Shown here piece after piece: positions 1-7,729 of a DNA stretch of 28,109 bases. Below the pieces are notes generated by a model. The model did no database searches. It saw only the letters and a program-made list of their open reading frames with translations, and was not told the DNA's origin. The translations under genes were made by a program, and so were the position numbers. How positions within the stretch are numbered: position 1 is the first letter of the stretch; each line of letters begins with the position of its first letter. Origin of the DNA: an uncultured Burkholderiales bacterium (lineage in GTDB: Bacteria; Pseudomonadota; Gammaproteobacteria; Burkholderiales; Burkholderiaceae_E); the NCBI GenBank assembly GCA_903831925.1, contig CAIKZV010000153.1, positions 1-28,109 of the forward strand, in the 5' to 3' direction.

Positions 1-405
1 ACCGCTGCTGCTGCCGCCGGCGTCGCGCTCCCCACCGACCGGATCATCGACGGCGTCAATCTCGCGCCCTTCGTGCGCGGGGAGTCGAGCGGCGTGCCGC
101 ATGAGCGCTTGTTCTGGCGTGGTGGCGACTATGTCGCGGTGCGTGAGGGCGACTGGAAACTGCAGATCACCGCGACACCGCAGCGTGCGATGCTGTACAA
201 CCTTGCCAGTGACCCGGGTGAGAAGCGCGATCTCGCCGCGGTCCATCCCGAGCGGGTCGAACGCTTGCAGGCGCTGATCGTCGAGTTCAACAAGGCCCAG
301 GCCAAGCCCTCATGGCCTGCGTTGATCGAAGCGCCGGTGCCGGTCGACAAGACCCTGAAGACGCCGCAGGCGCCGGACGATCTGTATGTCTATTTTTCGA
401 ACTGA
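1..405 (+). CDS. Sulfatase, C-terminal fragment (5' end outside window)
   Basis: The reading frame is open from the first base and stops at 403-405, so only the last 134 residues are visible. The pattern matches the C-terminal subdomain of type I (alkaline-phosphatase-fold) sulfatases: a short DGVNLAPFVRGE segment, then PHERLFWRGGDYVAVREGDWKL, where sulfatases place the strand that checks the 'current' protein chain, then LYNLASDPGEKRDLA, the usual 'LYDLxxDPxExxNLA' motif. The catalytic formylglycine site (CxPSR) and metal ligands would lie upstream, so activity and substrate (aryl sulfate, polysaccharide sulfate or other) cannot be judged. The next gene starts 10 bases downstream, so the two are probably co-transcribed. 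Family is seen from motifs; function is inferred. Confidence 0.85.
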   Translation, partial: TAAAAAGVALPTDRIIDGVNLAPFVRGESSGVPHERLFWRGGDYVAVREGDWKLQITATPQRAMLYNLASDPGEKRDLAAVHPERVERLQALIVEFNKAQAKPSWPALIEAPVPVDKTLKTPQAPDDLYVYFSN

Positions 406-414
406 TGTGGCTGG

Positions 415-2460
415 GTGATGAGCAGGCGATCTGATGGTCTGATTTTCGGTCTCACGGTTTTTTCGAGCTCCTTCCTGCTCTTTCTGATCCAGCCGATCGT
501 CTCGAAGTACATCCTTCCCTGGTATGGCGGGTCGTCGGCGGTCTGGACGACCTGCATGGTGTTCTTTCAGGTCATTCTGCTGCTGGGCTATGCCTATTCC
601 GACTGGGTGAGCCGCTCCCTGCGCCCTGCCGCGCAAGTCGCGCTGCATGGCGGCCTGATCATCCTCAGTCTCGTGACCCTAAAGATTCTGGCCGATGTCG
701 GCGACAAGCCCGACGGGCTCCAGGATCCGACCCTCTCGATCCTGATGCTGCTGGCATCCACCATCGGCCTGCCCTATTTCCTGCTGTCGACCACCGGGCC
801 CCTGATCCAGAGCTGGGCGTCACGCGCCGGCGCCGGGCCCGAGGTCTATCGCTATTTTTCGCTCTCCAACCTGTCATCGCTTGCGGCGTTGTTGAGCTAT
901 CCCTTTCTGATCGAGCCCAATTCGACGCTGGCCAGGCAAGCCAGCGTGTGGTCGATGGTCTATTTTGTGTTCGCCGCTTTTTGTCTCCTGGCGGGCATCC
1001 GCTTCAGTCTGACCGCCGACCGGCAGGCACCACCGCCGCGCGATGCGTCGATGGTGATGCCCGACGAGGCGGCGAGTGCGCCGCCCACGCTGTCTCAGCA
1101 ATTGCTCTGGATCGCCCTGTCGGGCATGGGTTCCTGGCTGCTGCTGGCGGTGACCAACCATCTGACGCAGAACATCGCGCCGGTCCCGCTGCTGTGGCTG
1201 CTGCCACTGTGCATCTACCTGATGACCTTCACGATGGCCTTCGAGAGCGATCGCTGGTATGCCCGCAAAGCCTATCTGCCGGTGCTGCTGCTGCTGGTCG
1301 TGGCCTGTGCTTTCGGACTGCAGTCATCGAGCTGGCCCGATACGAAAACCGGCATTCCGCTCTATCTCATCGGCCTCTTCGTCGCCTGCATGTTCCTGCA
1401 TGGCGAGCTGGCCTTGAGGCGCCCGGCCACCCGGTATCTCACGCGCTTTTATCTGATGATTTCGCTGGGCGGGGCGCTGGGCGGCATCACGGTTGGTCTG
1501 CTTGCGCCGCGCTTTTTTGTCGGCTATTACGAACTGGGCCTGGGGTTTGTCATTGTTCTGCTGCTCGCCATGGGGCTGACCCGCAAGCAGCCGGTGTCAC
1601 TGATGGCGACCGGCGCGGGTGCGCTGGCCTGCGGAGTTTTCCTCACGCTGCAGATCATTGGCGATACCGCTGATGCCCGTGTGCTCAAGCGCAATTTCTA
1701 CGGGACTCTCGAGACCAACGACGCCGGCATCAAGGGCAGCCCGGACGAGGTCAGGGAGCTCTATCACGGTGCGGTGAACCATGGTGAGCAATATCTGTCG
1801 CCCGAGCGCCGCAGCGAGCCGACCAAGTATTACGGCCGCTCCTCTGGTGTCGGTCTGGCCATCGAGAACGCCACCAGCGGCCCGCGACGACTCGGGCTGA
1901 TCGGTCTTGGCGCCGGAACGCTCGCGGTTTATGGTCGGGACGGTGACTATCTGCGCTTTTACGAGATCAACCCCGATGTCATCGAGGTCGCGCAGACCGA
2001 ATTCACCTTCATTGCCGACAGCCGTGCCAAGGTTGATGTCGTGTTTGGCGATGCGCGCCTTGTGCTTGAAAAGGAGCCGGCCAACGCATTCGACGTGCTG
2101 GCCATCGATGCCTTTTCAGGCGACTCGGTGCCTGTGCACCTGATCACGGTGCAGGCGGTCGAGCTTTATCTGAAACATCTCAAGCCCGATGGTGTGCTGG
2201 CCTTCCATGTGACCAACCGATTCCTGTCCCTGGCCCCGGTGCTGGAGCGAATCTCGGCCAGGCTCGGGCTGCATTGCGTGCTGATCCATGATGAAGCGGC
2301 CGGTGTCAATCTCTATCGGACCGATTGGGTGCTGATGGCCCGTACGCCGCAAGCCCTGTCTCCAAAGGCGATTCAGGATGCAGTCAGTCCGATTGTCGGC
2401 ATCGAAGGGCTGACTGCCTGGACGGACGACTTCAACAATCTGGTGAAGGTCCTCAAGTAG
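415..2460 (+). CDS. Membrane-bound spermidine synthase-like protein (fused MFS-type/spermidine synthase)
   Basis: A 681-residue protein with two parts. Residues ~1-420 are strongly hydrophobic with about ten membrane segments. Residues ~430-680 are a Rossmann methyltransferase-type domain of the spermidine synthase superfamily. Motif I is GLGAGTLA (~497-504), the acidic ribose-binding residue follows in FYEINPDVIE (~515-524), then VFGDAR, and the active-site-like segment is DAFSGDSVP (~565). Known relatives are called 'fused MFS/spermidine synthase', but most have no proven aminopropyltransferase activity. The start shown is GTG (415); an ATG follows immediately at 418 and may be the true start. 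No clear Shine-Dalgarno is visible, consistent with coupling to the sulfatase gene ending at 405. Its stop overlaps the convergent kinase gene by 8 bases. Substrate is unknown. Confidence 0.85.
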   Translation: MMSRRSDGLIFGLTVFSSSFLLFLIQPIVSKYILPWYGGSSAVWTTCMVFFQVILLLGYAYSDWVSRSLRPAAQVALHGGLIILSLVTLKILADVGDKPDGLQDPTLSILMLLASTIGLPYFLLSTTGPLIQSWASRAGAGPEVYRYFSLSNLSSLAALLSYPFLIEPNSTLARQASVWSMVYFVFAAFCLLAGIRFSLTADRQAPPPRDASMVMPDEAASAPPTLSQQLLWIALSGMGSWLLLAVTNHLTQNIAPVPLLWLLPLCIYLMTFTMAFESDRWYARKAYLPVLLLLVVACAFGLQSSSWPDTKTGIPLYLIGLFVACMFLHGELALRRPATRYLTRFYLMISLGGALGGITVGLLAPRFFVGYYELGLGFVIVLLLAMGLTRKQPVSLMATGAGALACGVFLTLQIIGDTADARVLKRNFYGTLETNDAGIKGSPDEVRELYHGAVNHGEQYLSPERRSEPTKYYGRSSGVGLAIENATSGPRRLGLIGLGAGTLAVYGRDGDYLRFYEINPDVIEVAQTEFTFIADSRAKVDVVFGDARLVLEKEPANAFDVLAIDAFSGDSVPVHLITVQAVELYLKHLKPDGVLAFHVTNRFLSLAPVLERISARLGLHCVLIHDEAAGVNLYRTDWVLMARTPQALSPKAIQDAVSPIVGIEGLTAWTDDFNNLVKVLK

Positions 2461-3787
2461 GACGGAAGGGCGTGCCCTTGACCAGGCGGCTGAGTTCGGC
2501 GGCCCGATAAGGTTTACCCAGGAATTCATCGACCCCGGCTTCGAGGCAGGCCGCGCGTTCATCTGCCAGCACATTGGCGGTCACCGCGATCACGCGCGGC
2601 TGATGCGCAAGCGGCATCTTGCGCAGTGCGAGGGTGGCGCTGATGCCGTCCAGACGAGGCATCTGAATATCCATCAGAACGAGGTCGTAAGGTTTGGACG
2701 CGAGCAGGTGCAAGGCAGCCTCACCGTCCTCGACGACATCAGGGATGATGCCCAGCCGCTTGAGCAGCGCGCACATCAGCGCCCGGTTGACCGGGTTGTC
2801 CTCGGCCACCAGGACCCTCAGCCCGGCGACCTGTTCGTCGGCGTGTTCGATCGGTGCACTGACTGGCTCAGGGAGGCTTTGCTGGGTGATCGGGCGCCAT
2901 TCGAGCGCGAAGACTGATCCTTGCCCAGGGGCGCTTTGAACCGTGAGCACGCCCTGCATCAGGTCGGCGATCCGCTTGCAGATTGCGAGCCCGAGGCCGG
3001 TACCGCCGAATCGCACGGTGGTGTCGGTCTCGGCCTGCTCGAAGGGCTGGAAGATCGCCTGCAGGCGATCCGCTTCGATGCCGATCCCGGTATCGGTCAC
3101 GCTCAGACGCAGACTGACCCGCTGATGCTCATGCCGGCTCAGGGCCTGCAGCCGGACGGTGACACGGCCCGTTGCGGTGAACTTGATCGCATTGGCGGTC
3201 AGATTCAACAGGATCTGTCGCAGGCGCATATCGTCGCCGATCAGGATCGCCGGCACGTCGCTATCGCAGTTCACCTCGAAGCCCAGGCCTTTGTCTTTCG
3301 CGATGACGTCGAGCATGCGGGCGACGGTATTCATCGCGACACGAATATCGAAAGGCAGGCTGCTCAGAATCATGCCGCCCGCTTCGATCTTCGACAGATC
3401 AAGGACATCATTGATGATCGACAGCAGCAGTTCGCCGCTCGATTCGATCGCCAGCGCATGCTCGCGCTGCTCGGGTGCGAGCGTGCTGTCGAGCAGCAAC
3501 TGCGTCATGCCGATCACGCCGTTGAGCGGTGTTCGCAATTCATGGCTCATTGCCGCCAGGAAGGCCGACTTGGCGAGGGTGGCAGCCCGAGCCTGATCGA
3601 GCGCGGCTGCCAGCTCCCGCGTGCGCTCCGCGACCTGTTGTTCAAGTGTTCCGGCGAGTTCGGCGAGATGGCGGTTGGCCTGGTAGAGCTCGAGGCTCTT
3701 GGCTTCCAGCAGCGCTTCGGCCTGCTTGCGTGCTGCACGCTCTCGATCGGCGCGCTGCCTCAGTAGATCATCATGGCCCTGACTCAC
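2453..3787 (-). CDS. Soluble hybrid histidine kinase (HisKA-HATPase-REC), H-NOX partner
   Basis: A 444-residue kinase without membrane segments or its own sensor domain. Residues ~10-75 are a charged heptad-like coiled coil. The H-box is SHELRTPLNG, with the phospho-accepting His at 82. The N-box lies around LTANAIKF (196-203), the G1 box DTGIGI at 232-237 and the G2 box GGTGLGLAI at 261-269. A receiver domain follows (~322-440) with acidic pocket E329/D330, phospho-acceptor D373 in LMDIQMP and conserved K425. The GTG start shares the four bases GTGA with the stop of the H-NOX gene, so translation is coupled and the two proteins are expected to act together. In known H-NOX/HnoK pairs, NO-bound H-NOX inhibits kinase autophosphorylation; here that is inference. 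No output regulator or Hpt protein is encoded beside it. Confidence 0.93.
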   Translation of the reverse strand: MSQGHDDLLRQRADRERAARKQAEALLEAKSLELYQANRHLAELAGTLEQQVAERTRELAAALDQARAATLAKSAFLAAMSHELRTPLNGVIGMTQLLLDSTLAPEQREHALAIESSGELLLSIINDVLDLSKIEAGGMILSSLPFDIRVAMNTVARMLDVIAKDKGLGFEVNCDSDVPAILIGDDMRLRQILLNLTANAIKFTATGRVTVRLQALSRHEHQRVSLRLSVTDTGIGIEADRLQAIFQPFEQAETDTTVRFGGTGLGLAICKRIADLMQGVLTVQSAPGQGSVFALEWRPITQQSLPEPVSAPIEHADEQVAGLRVLVAEDNPVNRALMCALLKRLGIIPDVVEDGEAALHLLASKPYDLVLMDIQMPRLDGISATLALRKMPLAHQPRVIAVTANVLADERAACLEAGVDEFLGKPYRAAELSRLVKGTPFRPT

Positions 3788-4326
3788 GCCCGTGTCAGGG
3801 TGAAGCGCGTGCCATCGGCCTGCGTCTTGCCGAGCGGTCGGCGCGCCAGCGTGACCGGCTCATCGAAGTGCGCGATGCAGGCGTCGATCAATCCGTGCGC
3901 GAGATCATCCATGCAGCGCGGCGAGTGATAGTCGAGCACCAGCTCGTCGCGGCCGTGCTGCATCACGTCAAAAGACGGCAATTCGGCATCCGGATACAAC
4001 TTGCGCACTTCAGTGTGGATGACCGACTCAATGCCGACCAGCACACTGAAGGCGTTGTCCTTGCCGGCGAAAAAGCCGGGATAGGCCGTCGACAGGGTTG
4101 TAAACAGGTTCTCGCCGAACCAATGGAGCACCTCGTTCACCGCTTGTCCGGTCTGACGGCTCAGAGCAACCACCAGCGTGACCATCTCGCGATGATCATA
4201 GTTGCCGACCGAGGTGTAGATGCCGCCCGAGGGCAGATCGGCATTGGCGACCAGCGTTTCGGCCAGTTCAGCCGAGTGGGTCCTTTCGACCAGTTCGAGG
4301 AACTCGGTAAAGATCATGCCCTTCAT
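3784..4326 (-). CDS. hnoX: H-NOX haem-nitric oxide/oxygen-binding protein
   Basis: A 180-residue haem sensor of the H-NOX (HNOB) family, of normal family length. Seen: N-terminal MKGMIFTEFLELVE, typical for the family; proximal haem ligand His104 in SVIHTEVRKLYP; and the diagnostic porphyrin-binding motif Y133-x-S135-x-R137 (YHSPR). The frame extends upstream to an ATG at 4377, but the start at 4326 is preferred because it gives the canonical N-terminus and because the predicted promoter (4389-4417) would leave almost no leader for the upstream ATG. Its stop overlaps the start of the hybrid kinase gene (GTGA), the usual H-NOX/kinase pairing. Bacterial H-NOX proteins of this kind normally sense NO and control c-di-GMP, biofilm or quorum responses. 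Ligand selectivity (NO versus O2) cannot be settled by eye. Confidence 0.95.
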   Translation of the reverse strand: MKGMIFTEFLELVERTHSAELAETLVANADLPSGGIYTSVGNYDHREMVTLVVALSRQTGQAVNEVLHWFGENLFTTLSTAYPGFFAGKDNAFSVLVGIESVIHTEVRKLYPDAELPSFDVMQHGRDELVLDYHSPRCMDDLAHGLIDACIAHFDEPVTLARRPLGKTQADGTRFTLTRA

Positions 4327-4388
4327 CGCGGTCCGCCCTGAATCATCGTCATCAGCGGCATCGTTGCGATGCAGCATGTCGAGTCCGC

Positions 4389-4417
4389 TTTATATGATGA
4401 ACAGCAAAGATCAGCAA
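4389..4417 (-). promoter_or_regulatory. Predicted sigma-70 promoter for the H-NOX/kinase operon
   Basis: On the minus strand, TTGCTG (4417-4412) and TATAAA (4394-4389) are separated by exactly 17 bases. The -10 matches consensus at 5 of 6 positions, while the -35 keeps only the TTG core. A start site near 4382 would give a leader of about 55 bases before the preferred H-NOX ATG at 4326. This suggests H-NOX and the kinase can be transcribed apart from the EAL gene upstream. Confidence 0.45.
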
Positions 4418-4450
4418 GCGATTGCCGTTGTCTGGCTGAGACTGCGTTCG

Positions 4451-4469
4451 GCGGGGCATCGACCCCCGC
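4451..4469 (-). terminator. GC-rich hairpin just after the GGDEF/EAL gene
   Basis: Perfect 6-bp stem GCGGGG/CCCCGC with a 7-base loop, starting five bases beyond the stop codon of the GGDEF/EAL gene. No T-run follows in the minus-strand direction, so it is not a classic intrinsic terminator. It may be a weak terminator, or an RNA-stability element separating this gene from the H-NOX operon. Confidence 0.3.
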
Positions 4470-4473
4470 TTGC

Positions 4474-6213
4474 TTAGTGCTGCGACGCGAGCTTCAGTGC
4501 GTCTTCGCGGGATGAGTCGTGCAGTGCGTGGCGCAGGTCGATGAATTGCACGAGATCCTGCTCGGCCAGGGGACGCGAAACAAAGAAGCCTTGCACTTCA
4601 TGGCATCCCATCGTTTTCAGCCATTGCATTTCCCGGTAAGACTCGACCCCTTCGGCGACGACCCGCAGACCCATGCGGGCGCCCATGTCGATCATCGACT
4701 TGACCATCGCCTGATTCTTTTCGTTCGAAGCCAGCCCGCTGACAAAGGAGCGGTCGATTTTCATCTCGTCGACCGGCAGATGCTGCAGCTGCTTCAGTGT
4801 CGAGTAGCCGGTTCCGAAGTCATCGATCGAGAGTTTGAGTCCGGCGCTCGACAGTTCTGACAGGCTGGCAATCACATTGTCGGTATCTTCGATCAGGCCG
4901 CTTTCGGTGACCTCCAGGCAAAGCTGGCTGGGCAGGATGCCTTGATCGCGAACCACCTGGGTGACGAAGGCGACAAAGTCGGGGCGTTCGACGTCCTGGG
5001 CTGTGATGTTGACCGAGACACACATCTCGGGCCTTCGTGAGCAAAGTGTTGTCGCAAACCTGGCGCCTTCGGCGACGACCCACTCGGTGATGCCTTGCAT
5101 CAGACCGGTTTCCTCGGCCATCGGAATGAACTGATCCGGTGACACCATGCCTTTTTTGGGGTGATTCCAGCGAATCAGTGCTTCAACACCTGTAAAGAGA
5201 CCGGATTTCAGGTCGAGTTTGGGCTGGTAGACGAGGAAGAGCTGACGCTCGGCAATGGCCCTGACCAGATCCGACTGCAGCGACAGCCGGTCACGCGAAT
5301 CGTTCAATTGGGTTGTGATCTTCGCATCGAGCCTTGGTTCGAAGAAGAATGATGCGCTGCGTTTGCGGTTCGAACGCTCTGCGGCCAACTGCGCATGCAG
5401 CAGCAGATTGGTCTCGGAATTGGCGTCATCCGGATACTGTGCGGCACCCAGTCCGACTTCAATGTCGACGGACTCGCCATCGATCAGCAGAGGTGGTCTG
5501 GTCGCCTCTGCAATCCGTTGCAGGACCGGCTCTGCGATTGCCCTGTCCCCTCGCACAAGCAAGGCGAAGCGCTCATCGCCCAGGCGCACGACCGTGTCTT
5601 CCTTGCGCAACTCGCGCCGCAGGCGACGCGCGATCTGGTTGATGGCATCGTTGCTCTGACCGGGGCCAAGCATTTCGGCGATTTCCTTGAACCGGCGGAT
5701 TTCGACGATCGCCACGCAAAAGCGCTCGGCGGCTTCGGTATGGGCTTTGATGGCGAGGCTGACGCGATGGCTGAGCACCGTGCGATTGCCAAGCCCTGTG
5801 ACCGGGTCCTGCAGGGCGGCCTTGAGGATCTGCTTTTCGCGCTCGATGGCCATCGAGATCAGGCTGCTCGTGTGCACGCCAATGCAATCGATCAGCTCGA
5901 GCACACCGGCATCACTTGAGTGCGAGGTGATATTCGGACGCGCATGCTCCAGCTCGGACAACATGGCCTCGAGTTTGCGCTTGACCCGGCCAAGGCTCGA
6001 TTCGAAGACGCGCAGCAGCGTCAGATAGCAGGCAATGGCACTTACGCCAAGAATGAGCAGCGACGCTGTGCCCCACTGGGTCTGGTGCAGCAGAAAGGCC
6101 GCAAGCGCTGTCTGCACCAGCAGGACGACGCCCAGCCAGACGAACGGCGCCACCGAGCGCCGGTTGCGCACGCGTTTTGCCCGCTCTGACATTTCCGGAG
6201 TTGGTGAACCCAT
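4474..6213 (-). CDS. Membrane cyclic-di-GMP phosphodiesterase (degenerate GGDEF + EAL)
   Basis: A protein of about 579 residues with two N-terminal membrane segments (~21-43 and ~47-68), a linker helix, a GGDEF-fold domain and a C-terminal EAL domain. The diguanylate cyclase signature reads RLGDERFALLV where RLGGDEFA is expected, so cyclase activity is unlikely. The EAL half keeps its signatures: EALIRW, LEVTES, DDFGTGYS, KIDRSFV and AEGVES. An active c-di-GMP phosphodiesterase is therefore likely, with the GGDEF part perhaps acting as a GTP sensor. The frame extends to an ATG at 6366, but the start at 6213 (MGSPTPEMSERAKR) puts a short basic leader before the first membrane segment and is preferred. 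It lies just upstream of, and in the same direction as, the H-NOX operon. H-NOX operons elsewhere also carry EAL proteins, but those typically have a receiver domain, which is absent here. Confidence 0.9.
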   Translation of the reverse strand: MGSPTPEMSERAKRVRNRRSVAPFVWLGVVLLVQTALAAFLLHQTQWGTASLLILGVSAIACYLTLLRVFESSLGRVKRKLEAMLSELEHARPNITSHSSDAGVLELIDCIGVHTSSLISMAIEREKQILKAALQDPVTGLGNRTVLSHRVSLAIKAHTEAAERFCVAIVEIRRFKEIAEMLGPGQSNDAINQIARRLRRELRKEDTVVRLGDERFALLVRGDRAIAEPVLQRIAEATRPPLLIDGESVDIEVGLGAAQYPDDANSETNLLLHAQLAAERSNRKRSASFFFEPRLDAKITTQLNDSRDRLSLQSDLVRAIAERQLFLVYQPKLDLKSGLFTGVEALIRWNHPKKGMVSPDQFIPMAEETGLMQGITEWVVAEGARFATTLCSRRPEMCVSVNITAQDVERPDFVAFVTQVVRDQGILPSQLCLEVTESGLIEDTDNVIASLSELSSAGLKLSIDDFGTGYSTLKQLQHLPVDEMKIDRSFVSGLASNEKNQAMVKSMIDMGARMGLRVVAEGVESYREMQWLKTMGCHEVQGFFVSRPLAEQDLVQFIDLRHALHDSSREDALKLASQH

Positions 6214-6359
6214 GACCTGTTCTGATGAGATCTTGATTGCAGCCTTGACTGATGCTCCGATCCTAATGAAGGAGTCGTGACCGGCGGCGCGCGAACCGGG
6301 TGTTCGGCCGCTTTTGCCCTGCAAGCGGTCGGGTTGTCGGCAAATTGGCGCGTGCCAAC

Positions 6360-6390
6360 CTGACACCCGTGTTTGGTCGCGTGCTAGTAT
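6360..6390 (+). promoter_or_regulatory. Possible sigma-70 promoter of the P450 gene
   Basis: CTGACA (6360-6365, 5/6 match to the -35) and TAGTAT (6385-6390, 4/6 match to the -10) lie 19 bases apart, within the divergent gap between the EAL and P450 genes. The spacing is longer than ideal, so this is tentative. A good ribosome-binding site, AGGAG at 6407-6411, sits 8 bases before the P450 ATG. Confidence 0.3.
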
Positions 6391-6419
6391 TTTTGGCTTG
6401 AAAATCAGGAGACGCCGTC

Positions 6420-7715
6420 ATGAGCTCAGTCCTTGAGACCCCCGCCTTTGCCGCTCCGCGTTCGGCCGCGGAGTCAGCCGCCGAGCGCGCGCGAGTCCAG
6501 GCGCTCCCGCTCGATCAGCTCAATCCTGCCGATGTGCAGGGCTTCGTTGACGACACCGTCGGTTTCACGCTGGAGCGTCTGCGCCGCGAGGCGCCGGTGC
6601 ACCGCTCGCGCAGCCCGATCGAGGGCGTGGGCGATTACTGGTCGGTGACCCGCTACAAAGACATCATGGCGGTCGACACCAACCATGCCGTCTTTTCGTC
6701 AGACTGGACCCATGGCGGCATCACGCTGGTCGATCAGGTCGGCGAGCAGCAGCTGCCGATGTTCATTGCCATGGATCAGCCCAAGCATGACGATCAGCGC
6801 AAGGCGGTCAGCCCGATCGTTGCGCCGAGCAACCTGAACAACTGGAATGACCTGATTCGCGAGCGGACCATCAGTGTGCTCGAGAGCCTGCCGCGCAACG
6901 AGACCTTCGACTGGGTCGACAAGGTCTCGATCGAGCTCACCACCTTCATGCTCGCAACCCTCTTCGATTTTCCGCTCGAAGACCGGCGACTGCTCACCTT
7001 CTGGTCAGATATCGCCACCGCCAACAAGGCGACCAATCCTGATGCGCCCGAGCCGGAAGTTCGCATGGCCGAGCTGCGCAATATGCTCGGCTACTTCATG
7101 CGCCTCTGGAATGAGCGGGTCAACGCGCCGCCGAAGACCGACCTGATCTCGATGCTGGCCCACAGTCCGGCCACTCGCAACATGGGCCCCCAGGAATTCA
7201 TGGGCAACCTCGTGCTGCTGATCGTGGGCGGCAACGACACCACGCGCAACTCCATGACCGGCGGGCTGCTGGCCCTGCATCAGTTCCCGGCCGAGATGGC
7301 CAAGCTGCGCGCCAATCCGGCCCTGATCGACAGCCTGGTGCCCGAGATCATCCGCTGGCAGACCCCGCTGGCCTATATGCGCCGGACCGCGCTGCAGGAC
7401 ACCGAGCTCGCCGGCCAGCAGATCCGCAAGGGCGACAAGCTTGCGATGTGGTATCTGTCGGGCAACCGCGACGACGCCGCCATTACCGAGCCGGATCGAT
7501 TCATCATCGATCGCGAGCGGCCGCGCCAGCATCTGTCCTTCGGTTTCGGCATCCATCGTTGCGTTGGCAATCGGCTGGCCGAGCTGCAGCTCAAGATCCT
7601 CTGGGAGGAACTGCTCGCACGGTTTCCGGTTATCGAGGTGGTGGGTGAGCCGACACGGGTTCGGTCTCCCTTTGTGCGAGGCTTTACGAAGCTGCCGGTC
7701 CGGATCCCGGGTTGA
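6420..7715 (+). CDS. Cytochrome P450, CYP153-like
   Basis: A soluble 431-residue bacterial P450. Seen: I-helix oxygen-activation motif GGNDTT (270-275) followed by RNSMTGG, the ExxR pair E309/R312 in EIIRWQTPLAYMRRT, and the haem loop FGFGIHRC with thiolate ligand Cys381, followed by VGNRLAELQLKILWEE. From memory of the family, these blocks and the C-terminal VRGFTK segment resemble CYP153, the terminal alkane/fatty-acid/terpenoid hydroxylases. That subfamily call is by recall, not alignment, and a related family such as CYP108 or CYP111 is possible. These class I enzymes need a ferredoxin and a ferredoxin reductase, and neither is encoded in the window. The start is supported by AGGAG 8 bases upstream. 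The MBL gene begins directly after, suggesting one transcript. Confidence 0.92.
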   Translation: MSSVLETPAFAAPRSAAESAAERARVQALPLDQLNPADVQGFVDDTVGFTLERLRREAPVHRSRSPIEGVGDYWSVTRYKDIMAVDTNHAVFSSDWTHGGITLVDQVGEQQLPMFIAMDQPKHDDQRKAVSPIVAPSNLNNWNDLIRERTISVLESLPRNETFDWVDKVSIELTTFMLATLFDFPLEDRRLLTFWSDIATANKATNPDAPEPEVRMAELRNMLGYFMRLWNERVNAPPKTDLISMLAHSPATRNMGPQEFMGNLVLLIVGGNDTTRNSMTGGLLALHQFPAEMAKLRANPALIDSLVPEIIRWQTPLAYMRRTALQDTELAGQQIRKGDKLAMWYLSGNRDDAAITEPDRFIIDRERPRQHLSFGFGIHRCVGNRLAELQLKILWEELLARFPVIEVVGEPTRVRSPFVRGFTKLPVRIPG

Positions 7716-7729
7716 GTGTAGGCGCCGGT

